DNA of 64,000 nt from the NCBI RefSeq assembly GCF_039905635.1, contig NZ_CP157000.1, positions 1,922,001 through 1,986,000 of the forward strand. Reading direction: 5' to 3'. The notes under the pieces were generated by a model, which was given only the letters and a program-made list of their open reading frames with translations, searched no databases and was not told the DNA's origin. This document shows, one piece after another, positions 55,571-63,595 of the stretch. This DNA is from Microbacterium sp. ProA8 (lineage in GTDB: Bacteria; Actinomycetota; Actinomycetes; Actinomycetales; Microbacteriaceae). How positions within the stretch are numbered: the stretch's first letter is position 1; each line of letters begins with the position of its first letter. The translations under genes were made by a program, and so were the position numbers.

Positions 55571-56722
55571 ATGGACCACTCCAACCTGACCGACGACGAG
55601 CGAGAGCTCGCCCGCACGGTGCGCGACTTCGCCGACCAGGTCGTCGCGCCGCAGGCCTACGAGGCCGACCGCACGAAGACGCTGCCGATGGACGTCGTCG
55701 CCCAGATGGGGGAGCTGGGCCTGTTCGGGCTGCCGTTCCCCGAGGAGTACGGCGGGCAGGGCGGCGACTACTTCGCCCTGTGCCTGGCGATCGAGGCGCT
55801 CGGCCGCGTCGACCAGTCCCTGGCGATCACGCTCGAGGCCGGCGTGAGTCTCGGCGCCATGCCGGTGTTCCGCTTCGGCACCGAGGAGCAGAAGCAGGCG
55901 CTGCTGCCCGATCTGCTGGCAGGCCGCGCGCTCGCCGGTTTCGGGCTGACCGAGCCGGAGGCGGGCTCGGACGCGGGCGCGACCCGCACCACGGCGACGC
56001 TGGACGGCGGGGAGTGGGTGATCAACGGCTCGAAGCAGTTCATCACCAACTCGGGCACGTCCATCACCCGGTTCGTGACCGTGACGGCGGTCACGGGGGA
56101 GCAGGACGGCCGCAAGCAGATCTCGACGATCATCGTGCCGTCCGGCACCCCGGGGTTCACCGTGGAGCCCGGCTACGACAAGGTCGGCTGGCACGCCTCC
56201 GACACGCACCCGCTGACCTTCCAGGACGCGCGGGTGCCCGAGGCGAACCTCCTCGGCGAGCGCGGTCGCGGCTTCGCGAACTTCCTGCACATCCTCGACG
56301 AGGGACGCATCGCCATCGCCGCGCTGTCGACCGGCGCCGCGGAAGGATGCCTGGAGGCCGCCGTCGACTACGCCAAGAAGCGCACGGTGTTCGGCGACGC
56401 GCTGGCGACCCGACAGGGCATCCAGTTCCTGCTCGCACGCATGCAGCTGCGCGTGCACAACGCGCGCCTGGCGTGGCACCACGCGGCTCGTCTGCGTGAC
56501 GCCGGCAAGCCCTTCAAGACCGAGGCCGCGATCGCCAAGCTCACGGCGAGCGACGCCGCGATGGACAACGCCCGCGACGCGACCCAGGTGTTCGGGGGCA
56601 ACGGGTTCATGAACGAGTACCCGGTCGCGCGGCACTACCGCGACTCGAAGATCCTCGAGATCGGCGAGGGCACGAACGAGGTGCAGCTGCTCGTGATCGC
56701 GCGGGCGCTCGGAGTGGCGTGA
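55571..56722 (+). CDS. Acyl-CoA dehydrogenase (isovaleryl-CoA type, FadE19-like)
   Basis: 383-residue FAD enzyme with the standard three-domain plan: GFGLTEPEAGSDAGATRT, the WVINGSKQFITNSG flavin site and the C-terminal QVFGGNGFMNEYPVARHYRD with IGEGTNEVQ. It is placed after the carboxylase pair as FadE19 is in mycobacteria, so the likely reaction is isovaleryl-CoA to 3-methylcrotonyl-CoA. GAGGAAG ribosome site. Confidence 0.92.
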   Translation: MDHSNLTDDERELARTVRDFADQVVAPQAYEADRTKTLPMDVVAQMGELGLFGLPFPEEYGGQGGDYFALCLAIEALGRVDQSLAITLEAGVSLGAMPVFRFGTEEQKQALLPDLLAGRALAGFGLTEPEAGSDAGATRTTATLDGGEWVINGSKQFITNSGTSITRFVTVTAVTGEQDGRKQISTIIVPSGTPGFTVEPGYDKVGWHASDTHPLTFQDARVPEANLLGERGRGFANFLHILDEGRIAIAALSTGAAEGCLEAAVDYAKKRTVFGDALATRQGIQFLLARMQLRVHNARLAWHHAARLRDAGKPFKTEAAIAKLTASDAAMDNARDATQVFGGNGFMNEYPVARHYRDSKILEIGEGTNEVQLLVIARALGVA

Positions 56723-56725
56723 GGG

Positions 56726-56731
56726 TAGCGT
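56726..56731 (+). promoter_or_regulatory. -10-like element before the maoC gene
   Basis: TAGCGT, 7 nt before GTG 56739, 4 bases after the dehydrogenase stop. A possible internal leaderless start within the operon. Confidence 0.4.
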
Positions 56732-56738
56732 GACAGGC

Positions 56739-57236
56739 GTGACCGACGAGATGCGCGCGATCATCCAACGCGGCCTGTACTACGACGAGCTCGAGCTGGG
56801 CGCCCGCTACCTGCATCGGCCCGGTCGAACCGCCACCGAGGCCGACAATGTGCTGTTCTCGTCGCTGACGATGAACACGCAGGCCCTCCACCTGGATGCC
56901 GCGTTCTCCGAGTCCCAGCCGTTCGGTCAGCGCCTCATGAACTCGATGTGGACGCTCGCGACGATGGTCGGGGCATCCGTCTCGCAGATCACGCAGGGAA
57001 CGCTGGTCGCGCAGCTCGGCCTCACCGACATCTCGTTTCCCGCACCACTGTTCCACGGCGACACGCTCTACACCGAGACCGAGGTCGTCGACAAGCGGCT
57101 CTCGGCATCGCGACCGGGGCAGGGGATCGTGACCCTGCGCCACACCGGCCGCAACCAGCGCGACGAGATCGTCGCCGTCGCCACGCGGACCGCCCTGATG
57201 TGGTGCGCGCCGTCGACCCCGGAGAGGACACCATGA
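56739..57236 (+). CDS. MaoC-family hydratase (Rv2499c-like)
   Basis: 165-residue hot-dog-fold hydratase. The N-terminal RGLYYDELELGARYLHRPGR and the ALHLDAAFSES region (conserved His/Asp of the active site) match the mycobacterial protein next to CitE. Predicted to hydrate 3-methylglutaconyl-CoA or a related unsaturated acyl-CoA. The GTG at 56739 is preferred over GTG 56730 because TAGCGT lies 7 nt before it. The stop overlaps the citE start (ATGA). Confidence 0.9.
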   Translation: MTDEMRAIIQRGLYYDELELGARYLHRPGRTATEADNVLFSSLTMNTQALHLDAAFSESQPFGQRLMNSMWTLATMVGASVSQITQGTLVAQLGLTDISFPAPLFHGDTLYTETEVVDKRLSASRPGQGIVTLRHTGRNQRDEIVAVATRTALMWCAPSTPERTP

Positions 57237-58042
57237 GCTTCGACCTCGGCCCCGCACTGCTGTTCTGCCCGGCGGACCGTCCCGAGCGTTACGCCAAGGC
57301 CTTCGATCGCGCCGACGCCGTCATCCTCGACCTCGAGGATGCCGTCGCACCCGGCGACAAGACGGCGGCGCGCGGCCACCTCATCGAATCGGAGCTCGAC
57401 CCCGCCCGCGTCGTCGTGCGGGTGAATCCGCCGGAGACGGATGCGTTCATCGCCGACATGGCGACGCTCTCGCAGACCGACTACCGGCGCATCATGGTGG
57501 CCAAGTCCGAGTCGCCGAAGCGGATCGCCCGCATCGATGCGCGCTTCGAGGTCGTCGCCCTGTGCGAGACCGCGAAGGGCGTCGCACAGGCCGACCGCAT
57601 CGCGGCGCTCGACAACGTCGTCGCGATGATGTGGGGTGCCGAGGACCTCGTGGCGAGCTTGGGCGGCACCTCCAGCCGCAAGCCCAACGGGCGCTACCGC
57701 GACATCGCGCGATACGCACGGTCGCGCGTGCTGCTGGCGGCTGGCGCACGCGGCAAGGCGGCCATCGATGCCGTGCACCTCGACATCGACGACGTGAAGC
57801 GCCTGGCCATCGAGGCGGCGGATGCCGCGGCATCCGGATTCCGTGCCACCGCCTGCATCCATCCGAGCCAGGTGCCGGTCATCCGCTCCGCGTACCGTCC
57901 CGATGAGAAGACCGTGCGGTGGGCGCGCGCGGTACTCTCGGCCGCCGAGTCGGAGCGCGGCGTGTTCTCGTACGAGGGGCGCATGGTCGACGAGCCGGTG
58001 CTGCGCCACGCGCGCGGCGTGCTGGCCCGCGCCGACGCATGA
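57233..58042 (+). CDS. CitE-like HpcH/HpaI aldolase (beta-hydroxyacyl-CoA lyase)
   Basis: 269 residues, TIM-barrel CitE family: RPERYAKAFDRADAVILDLEDAVAP with Mg2+ acid residues, and the WGAEDLVASLGG segment. Its mycobacterial relative Rv2498c is a beta-hydroxyacyl-CoA lyase acting on (R)-3-hydroxy-3-methylglutaryl-CoA-type and (S)-citramalyl-CoA substrates; here it would take the place of classical HMG-CoA lyase, giving acetyl-CoA and acetoacetate. Coupled on both sides by ATGA overlaps. The exact substrate is an inference. Confidence 0.9.
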   Translation: MSFDLGPALLFCPADRPERYAKAFDRADAVILDLEDAVAPGDKTAARGHLIESELDPARVVVRVNPPETDAFIADMATLSQTDYRRIMVAKSESPKRIARIDARFEVVALCETAKGVAQADRIAALDNVVAMMWGAEDLVASLGGTSSRKPNGRYRDIARYARSRVLLAAGARGKAAIDAVHLDIDDVKRLAIEAADAAASGFRATACIHPSQVPVIRSAYRPDEKTVRWARAVLSAAESERGVFSYEGRMVDEPVLRHARGVLARADA

Positions 58043-58236
58043 GCGCCGAATCCGAGCTCACCCCGCGCCTGGGCAAGGTCGCTCGGCGAGCGCTCGCCCT
58101 TCACAGCATCACCCGGTACGACCAGGTCGGCGCCCGCTCGCGCGCGGAGCTGCTCTCGATCCACGGCGTCGGCCCCAAGGCGATCCGGATCCTCGACGAG
58201 GAACTCGCCGCCCGCGGTCAGTCCTTCGCGGACTGA
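58039..58236 (+). CDS. Small helix-hairpin-helix protein
   Basis: 65 residues. A single HhH-like motif, SIHGVGPKAIRILDEELAARG (split over residues 40-60), resembles the RNA polymerase alpha C-terminal domain and DNA-repair HhH units, so it may bind DNA. The ATG overlaps the citE stop (ATGA), placing it in the leucine operon although the pathway needs no such function. The last 19 bases overlap the convergent DUF1801 gene. Function unknown. Confidence 0.82.
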   Translation: MSAESELTPRLGKVARRALALHSITRYDQVGARSRAELLSIHGVGPKAIRILDEELAARGQSFAD

Positions 58237-58598
58237 CGCACCCGCTCGTCGGCGACCTCACGTGCCACACGGCCGAGCAGGTCGTACGGGATGTCCTTCG
58301 CATGCGGGAAGACGACCGAATCCTTCTCGGCACGGTAGGGGGCGATCTCGGACTCCAGCGGGTCCGGGAGGCGCGGCACGGGGTACAGCCCGATGTGCTT
58401 CTTCCAGCCGGCGAAGTGCAGCGCGTAGCGGCCGCCGAGCATGATCGCGGCGATGCCGTAGCGCATCTTCTCTTCGGGCCGGCTGCCGGATGCCGCCGTG
58501 ACGGCGTCCACGATCTCGGCGCGGACACGGGTCAGCCGTGCCGCGACCTCGGGCGGAAAGCCCGCGATGTACTCGTCGACGGTGGCGGGAGCGGCCAT
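58218..58598 (-). CDS. DUF1801/YdhG-like protein
   Basis: 126 residues of the DUF1801 family (frataxin-like fold, sometimes called iron chaperone). PEEKMRYGIAAIM and YALHFAGWKKHIGLYP are diagnostic. Function not established. The gene has no ribosome site; a TAGGCT hexamer formed on the TAG stop of the upstream histidine phosphatase gene lies 7 nt before its ATG. Confidence 0.88.
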   Translation of the reverse strand: MAAPATVDEYIAGFPPEVAARLTRVRAEIVDAVTAASGSRPEEKMRYGIAAIMLGGRYALHFAGWKKHIGLYPVPRLPDPLESEIAPYRAEKDSVVFPHAKDIPYDLLGRVAREVADERVRQSAKD

Positions 58599-58605
58599 GA
58601 CGCTG

Positions 58606-58611
58606 AGCCTA
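58606..58611 (-). promoter_or_regulatory. Stop-codon-embedded -10 for the DUF1801 gene
   Basis: On the minus strand TAGGCT begins with the TAG stop of the histidine phosphatase gene (58609-58611) and ends 7 nt before ATG 58598. Confidence 0.5.
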
Positions 58612-59214
58612 GGCGACGAGTCCGGTGTAGGCGACGAGCCGCAGGTGATCGCGCTCGTAGACGAAGTCGTGGGCGGATCCGTTGAGCAGCCGCTCGCCCG
58701 CGGGAGGAAGCTCGTCGGCGGTGGCGTGGCGGATCATCTCGCGGATGAGCGCACCGTGGCTGACGACGATCAACGAGGACGCGGCGGGCGCCGTCGCGCG
58801 GCGGTGATCCCGCACGGCGCGGCCGAGCGCCGCGATGCCGCGGGTGCGCAGCTCGGCCCACGGCTCGGCGCCGGGCACCTCGGCCGTGTACGAGTCGCCC
58901 CACCGCTCGCGGAACTCGTCGAGACCCACGCCTTCCGCCTCGCCGTACGACCGCTCACGGAGCCCGCGGTATGCCCGTGGATCGGCCAGGCCCAGCTCGC
59001 CGGCGATGATCTCCGCCGTCTCCCGCGCCCTCGCGAGATCGCTCGACACGATGGTGGCGGGAAGCGAACCGTCCAGTCGCTCGCGGAGCAGCGCGGCGGT
59101 CGCACGCGCCTGCTCGCGCCCGGTGTCGTTGAGAGGGATGTCCGTCGCGCCCTGAATGCGCCGGTCGCGGTTCCAGTCGGTCTCGCCGTGGCGGATCAGG
59201 ATCAGGGCGGTCAC
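58609..59214 (-). CDS. Histidine phosphatase family protein
   Basis: 201 residues, phosphoglycerate-mutase-like fold: catalytic RHGE with H9 at the N-terminus (LIRHGETDWNRD), SSDLARARETAEII, and the second His in VVSHGALIREM. Such proteins are broad-specificity phosphatases; the exact substrate is unknown. GTG start with TAGGCT 6 nt upstream, so probably leaderless. Its own TAG stop is reused in the next gene's -10-like hexamer. Confidence 0.92.
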   Translation of the reverse strand: MTALILIRHGETDWNRDRRIQGATDIPLNDTGREQARATAALLRERLDGSLPATIVSSDLARARETAEIIAGELGLADPRAYRGLRERSYGEAEGVGLDEFRERWGDSYTAEVPGAEPWAELRTRGIAALGRAVRDHRRATAPAASSLIVVSHGALIREMIRHATADELPPAGERLLNGSAHDFVYERDHLRLVAYTGLVA

Positions 59215-59220
59215 CCTCCG

Positions 59221-59226
59221 AGCCTA
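59221..59226 (-). promoter_or_regulatory. -10 element of the histidine phosphatase gene (leaderless)
   Basis: TAGGCT on the minus strand, exactly 6 nt before GTG 59214. Confidence 0.5.
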
Positions 59227-59237
59227 CCCGGGCGGGA

Positions 59238-60092
59238 TCAGGCGAGCTCCGGCAGCCGGTCGGCGAGCGCGCGGAGCACCTCGCTCGTGCCGGCGTCGAT
59301 CTTGACCGTGGCTCGGGCGTCGGCGCGCGTCGCACCGCGGTTCACGATGATGACGGGCAGGCGGCGGCGTCGCGCGCGCTCGAGGAGGCGGATGCCCGAG
59401 TTCACCACGAGCGAAGACCCCGCCACGATGAGCGCCTCGCTGGTGTGCACGAGCTGCTCGGCCTCGCGGAACTTCTCGGCGGGGATGAACTCGCCGAAGA
59501 ACACGACGTCGGGCTTCAGCATCCCGCCGCAGACACTGCACTCGGGGATGCGGAAGCCCTCGGTGCTCTCGGGGAGCACGTCGCCGTCCGGGCCGAGGGG
59601 AACGTTCTCCGGCACCCGGATCCACGGATTGTCGTCCTCGACCCGGCGTGCGAGATCGCGTCGGTCGAACACCTGACCGCAGTGGGTGCAGAAGACGCGG
59701 CGCATGGTGCCGTGGAGCTCGACCACGCGCCGGCTGCCGGCGCGCACGTGGAGCCCGTCGACGTTCTGCGTGATCACCCCGGTAGCCAGCCCGCGCGCCT
59801 CGAGGTCGGCGAGAGCGCGGTGCCCGGCGTTCGGCTCGGCCGCCGCGAACGCCTTCCAGCCCAGGTGGCTGCCCACCCAGTACCGCCGTCGCGACGCGTC
59901 GCTCGAGAGGAACTGCTCTACGGTCATCGGGGTGCGCACCGGGGCGCCCGCTCCGCGGTAGTCGGGGATCCCGGAGTCGGTGGAGACGCCGGCACCGGTC
60001 AGCACCGCGATCCGGCGGCCGGCCAGCGTGGCGATCGCCTCGGCGACGGCATCCGTCGCACGGGCGTCGAATCCGGTCGCGATCGTCGTCAC
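59238..60092 (-). CDS. NAD-dependent protein deacetylase (Sir2 family)
   Basis: 284-residue sirtuin from GTG 60092 (AAGGGGG upstream). NAD-binding GAGVSTDSGIPDYRG, QNVDGLH, catalytic His in ELHGTM, and a zinc site of two cysteine pairs, CTHC and CSVC. Removes acyl groups from lysines, returning nicotinamide and O-acyl-ADP-ribose. The frame is open to 60758 as a shadow of the methyltransferase gene on the other strand. TACACT at 60114-60119 is the probable -10. Confidence 0.95.
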   Translation of the reverse strand: MTTIATGFDARATDAVAEAIATLAGRRIAVLTGAGVSTDSGIPDYRGAGAPVRTPMTVEQFLSSDASRRRYWVGSHLGWKAFAAAEPNAGHRALADLEARGLATGVITQNVDGLHVRAGSRRVVELHGTMRRVFCTHCGQVFDRRDLARRVEDDNPWIRVPENVPLGPDGDVLPESTEGFRIPECSVCGGMLKPDVVFFGEFIPAEKFREAEQLVHTSEALIVAGSSLVVNSGIRLLERARRRRLPVIIVNRGATRADARATVKIDAGTSEVLRALADRLPELA

Positions 60093-60113
60093 GGTGCACC
60101 CCCTTCGGGGTCG

Positions 60114-60119
60114 AGTGTA
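60114..60119 (-). promoter_or_regulatory. -10 element of the sirtuin gene
   Basis: TACACT on the minus strand; transcription would start near 60107, leaving a 15-nt leader with an AAGGGGG ribosome site. Confidence 0.45.
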
Positions 60120-60174
60120 GGCCCCGAGGTTTTCGGGGATGTTACGCCGGAGCGCCGCGTGCCAGGATGTGCGC

Positions 60175-60948
60175 GTGGGCAGCTTCCAGGGCGTCAGCGC
60201 CGAGGAGTACGCACGGTTCATGGGACGGTTCTCGACGCCCCTGGCGGTGCCGTTCGCCGCCGCCGGGCTCGACGGCATCGCATCGGATGCCCGTGTGCTC
60301 GACGTCGGGTGCGGACCGGGGATGCTCACGACGGAGCTGGTGCGGCGCCGCGGCGCGGCGGCGGTGAGCGCGGTCGATCCGGAGCCCGTCTTCGTCGCGG
60401 CGACGGCGGGGTCGTTTCCGGGAGTGGACACGCGCGTCGCCGGGGCGGAGGACCTGCCGTTCGAGGCCGGCGAGTTCGGTGCGGCCCTGGCCCAGCTCGT
60501 CGTGCACTTCATGGCGGATCCGGTGCGCGGCGTGTCGGAGATGGCGCGCGTGACCGCGTCAGGCGGGCGCGTGTCGGCGTGCGTGTGGGACCACGGCGGC
60601 GGCGGCGGACCCCTCTCGGGCTTCTGGCGCGTCGCCCAGCGGCTCGACCCGACCGCGCGCGGAGAAGCCTCGCTCCAGGGTGCGTCGGAGGGCCAGCTCG
60701 TCGAGATCTTCGAGCGGGCCGGACTCGCCGACGTCACGCAGCAGGTCATCGAGAGCACGGTGGCGTTCGAGGACTTCGACGACTGGTGGCAGCCGTTCCT
60801 CTTCGGCGTCGGGCCCGCCGGTCGCTACGTCGCCACGCTCGACGAGGCCGGTGTCGCGCGGCTGGAGCGGGCCCTGCGAGACGAGCTCGGCGACGGCGCC
60901 TTCTCGATCACCGCACGCGCCTGGACGGCGGTCGGCGTCGTCGCATGA
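60175..60948 (+). CDS. Class I SAM-dependent methyltransferase
   Basis: 257 residues from GTG 60175 (AGGA eight bases upstream); an ATG at 60139 is in frame but adds non-conserved residues. Motif I VLDVGCGPGML, acidic VDPEP, motif post-I and a UbiE/Methyltransf_11-type core. The C-terminal part (EDFDDWWQPFLFG) resembles actinobacterial small-molecule methyltransferases. Substrate unknown. Its stop overlaps a possible start of the next gene. Confidence 0.88.
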   Translation: MGSFQGVSAEEYARFMGRFSTPLAVPFAAAGLDGIASDARVLDVGCGPGMLTTELVRRRGAAAVSAVDPEPVFVAATAGSFPGVDTRVAGAEDLPFEAGEFGAALAQLVVHFMADPVRGVSEMARVTASGGRVSACVWDHGGGGGPLSGFWRVAQRLDPTARGEASLQGASEGQLVEIFERAGLADVTQQVIESTVAFEDFDDWWQPFLFGVGPAGRYVATLDEAGVARLERALRDELGDGAFSITARAWTAVGVVA

Positions 60949-60980
60949 GCACGGTCGGCCCCATGCGACGATGGGACGCG

Positions 60981-61781
60981 ATGCGTGCGACCTGGATCAC
61001 CGACCCCGCCGACGACCGGCTCGCGGATTACCGCGATCTCACGGATGTCGCCCTCCGGCGCGTGCTCGAGCCCGAGGGCGGTCTGTACATCGCCGAGTCG
61101 GCCAAGGTCATCGCGCGGGCGATCGCGGCCGGGCACCGCCCGCGGTCGGTGCTCGTGCAGGAGAAGTGGCTCGCCGACATCGAGGAGCTGGTGACCGACA
61201 CCGTGCCCGTGTACGTGGTCAGCCCCGGCATCGCCGAGGCGCTGACGGGGTATGCCGTGCACCGCGGCGCGTTGGCGGCGATGCATCGGCCGGTGCTCCC
61301 CGCCCTGGCCGAGGTCGTGTCCGGCGCTCGGCTCGTCGTCGTGCTGGAGGACATCGTCGATCACACCAACGTCGGGGCGATCTTCCGCGCGGCGGCAGGA
61401 CTCGGCGCCGACGCCGTGCTCGTCAGCCCGCGGTGCGCCGATCCGCTGTACCGGCGGAGCGTGCGGGTGAGCATGGGCACCGTGTTCCAGGTGCCGTGGA
61501 CGCGCCTGCCCGAGTGGAGCGAGGCCCGCGGCGCCCTGCACGACGCGGGCTTCGAACTCGCGGCCCTCGCGCTCGCCGACGGCGCGGTCGCGCTCGACGA
61601 GTTCAGCGCGCGCCGTCCGGAGCGTGTCGCCCTCATTCTCGGGGCCGAAGGAGACGGCCTCTCTCGGAAGGCGCTCGAGGCTGCCGATACGGTGGTGACG
61701 GTCCCGATGGCCGGCGGAGTCGACTCGCTCAACGTCGCGGCGGCGAGCGCGGTCGCGCTGTGGGAGCTCCGCGTGCGCTGA
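60981..61781 (+). CDS. TrmH/SpoU-family RNA 2'-O-methyltransferase
   Basis: 266-residue SPOUT methyltransferase. N-terminal substrate-binding region (YRDLTDVALRRVLEPEGGLYIAE) and trefoil-knot motifs NVGAIFRAAAGLGA (1), LILGAEGDGLS (2) and LNVAAASAVALWEL (3). Methylates a ribose in rRNA or tRNA; the site is not evident. ATG 60981 is where similarity starts; ATG 60945, which overlaps the upstream stop, is an alternative. Confidence 0.92.
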   Translation: MRATWITDPADDRLADYRDLTDVALRRVLEPEGGLYIAESAKVIARAIAAGHRPRSVLVQEKWLADIEELVTDTVPVYVVSPGIAEALTGYAVHRGALAAMHRPVLPALAEVVSGARLVVVLEDIVDHTNVGAIFRAAAGLGADAVLVSPRCADPLYRRSVRVSMGTVFQVPWTRLPEWSEARGALHDAGFELAALALADGAVALDEFSARRPERVALILGAEGDGLSRKALEAADTVVTVPMAGGVDSLNVAAASAVALWELRVR

Positions 61782-61798
61782 ACCGGCGCTCGGCCGGT
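61782..61798. terminator. Possible bidirectional hairpin terminator
   Basis: ACCGGC (61782-61787) / GCCGGT (61793-61798), loop of 5, between the convergent RNA methyltransferase and SDR genes. Short stem, moderate confidence. Confidence 0.5.
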
Positions 61799-61806
61799 CC
61801 AGGTGG

Positions 61807-62496
61807 TCAGGCGCCGGGGCGGACGGTCACCTCAGTGAGCTCGGCGTCGCGCGGCAGGTCGAGCGCCGCCAGGATCGTCGTCGCGACCGACGCGGGGTCG
61901 ATCCAGCGGGAAGCGTCGTAGTGCGCCCCCTCCTGCTGGTGCACCTTCTCCTGCATCGGGGTCGCCGTGCGGCCCGGGTACACCGTCGTCACGCGGATGC
62001 CGTTCGCCCGCTCCTCCTCGCGCAGCGCGTCGGCGATCGCGCGGACGGCGAACTTGCTCGCGGCGTAAGATCCCCACTCCGCGCTCACGCGAAGCCCAGC
62101 GCCGGAATTGACGAAGACCACCTGCCCGCGCGCCATGCGCAGGGCATGGATCAGGAGGCGGGTGACCTCGGCGGGGGCGATGGCGTTCACGGCGAGCTGC
62201 TGCTGCCATGTGGCGACGGGCGTCTCGGCGACCGCGCCGAGCTCGACGACGCCGGCGACGTGGATGAGCGCGTCCAGCCGGGCAGGAGTGCTCTGATGGC
62301 TGAACGCCCACGACAGCCGCGCGGGGTCGGCGAGATCGCCCACCAGCGTCTGCGCGCCCGGGAACCGCTCGCGCAGCTGGGCTGCCCGGCCGGCGTCACG
62401 TGCAAGGAGCCACAGGTCGTCGCCGCGCGCGGCCAGACGGTCGGCGAGCGCGGCGCCGATGCCGGAGCCCGCTCCGGTGACGAGATGCGTCGCCAT
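61807..62496 (-). CDS. Short-chain dehydrogenase/reductase
   Basis: 229 residues from ATG 62496 (family start MATHLVTGAGSGIGAALA). Cofactor motif TGAGSGIG at 7-14, NSGAG, and active site Y-x3-K in SYAASKFAV. Substrate unknown; the YPGRTATPMQ segment after the active site is usual for this subgroup. It starts one base after the SGNH hydrolase stop, so the two are co-transcribed. Confidence 0.9.
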   Translation of the reverse strand: MATHLVTGAGSGIGAALADRLAARGDDLWLLARDAGRAAQLRERFPGAQTLVGDLADPARLSWAFSHQSTPARLDALIHVAGVVELGAVAETPVATWQQQLAVNAIAPAEVTRLLIHALRMARGQVVFVNSGAGLRVSAEWGSYAASKFAVRAIADALREEERANGIRVTTVYPGRTATPMQEKVHQQEGAHYDASRWIDPASVATTILAALDLPRDAELTEVTVRPGA

Positions 62497-62497
62497 G

Positions 62498-63391
62498 TCA
62501 GTCCTCCTCGTCGCGGGAGGCGGCCGCCCCCGGGCTGAGCGAGGGGAGCGACGAGGCATCGGGCCGGGGGGTCAGGGTCGTCACCGGGAGCGGATCAGGG
62601 CGCTTCGCGGTGACGGTGTCGCCCGAGGACTGGTGGCGCAGACGCCGAAGGACCCAGGGCACCAGATGCGCGCGCGCCCACACCAGGTCGACGGCGCGCG
62701 CCTCGCGCCAGGTGCGGATCGGGAGCGGGCCGGGCTGCATCGGCTGGAGGTCGTTGGGAACGTTGAGCGCGCGCAGCACCATGCGCGCGACCTCGTGGTG
62801 ACCGAGCGAGTTGTAGTGGAGGCGGTCGTCGTCGAAGAAGCGCATGTCTTGCACTTCTTTGAGCGCCCATTGGTCGGCGACGATGCAGTCGTACCTGTCG
62901 GCGATCGAGCGGATGTTCTCGTTGTAGATCGCGACCTTGCCGCGGATGCCGCGGAACACCGGGGTGAACGCCGTGTCGATGCCGGTGAAGACCACGACCG
63001 TCGCCCCGTCGCGCGAGAGCCGCACGACCGCGTCCTCGAACAGCTGCGCCACCTTGTCGGGATCGCCGCTCGGACGGATGACGTCGTTGCCACCCGCCGA
63101 GAACGTCACGAGATCGGGTTTGAGCGCGATCGCCGGCTCGATCTGCTCCCGCACGATCTGCCCGATGAGGCGCCCGCGGATCGCCAGATTCGCGTACGCG
63201 AAGTCGTCGACCTGTTCCGACAGCACCTCCGCCACGCGGTCGGCCCAGCCGCGCAGACCGTTCGGCGCCGCAGGCTCCGGGTCGCCGACGCCCTCGGTGA
63301 ACGAGTCGCCGATGGCGACGTAGCGCCGCCACGGGTGCGGCCCCGCATTGTCGGCGTAGTCGGCCGTATGGGCATCTTGTGTCGTCGGCAT
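62498..63391 (-). CDS. SGNH/GDSL-family hydrolase
   Basis: 297 residues from ATG 63391 (GGAGG upstream). Block I GDSFTEG, block III GGND and block V D-x-x-H in DRLHYNSLGHHE form the SGNH catalytic set. No signal peptide, so cytoplasmic. The C-terminal 60 residues are a Pro/Ser-rich extension. Substrate unknown (esterase or lipase type). The frame is open far upstream to 63799, antisense to the next gene, which is ignored. Confidence 0.9.
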   Translation of the reverse strand: MPTTQDAHTADYADNAGPHPWRRYVAIGDSFTEGVGDPEPAAPNGLRGWADRVAEVLSEQVDDFAYANLAIRGRLIGQIVREQIEPAIALKPDLVTFSAGGNDVIRPSGDPDKVAQLFEDAVVRLSRDGATVVVFTGIDTAFTPVFRGIRGKVAIYNENIRSIADRYDCIVADQWALKEVQDMRFFDDDRLHYNSLGHHEVARMVLRALNVPNDLQPMQPGPLPIRTWREARAVDLVWARAHLVPWVLRRLRHQSSGDTVTAKRPDPLPVTTLTPRPDASSLPSLSPGAAASRDEED

Positions 63392-63595
63392 CCGTCCTCC
63401 GTTCCTCGGCTCCCGGGCCGGTGCCCAGGGTATCGCGCACGGCGGACGCCTGACGGCGCCGAGCGCTCGTCCGCGTGCGCCGCGGCGTCGCAGAGGATTC
63501 ACGCGTAGCACGGCCGCCGACCCGGGCGTCGGGCTCCCGATGTCGTCCCGGTCGTCTATCGTGGTGACTCGTTGTCTACGGGGGAGGTGCATTCG

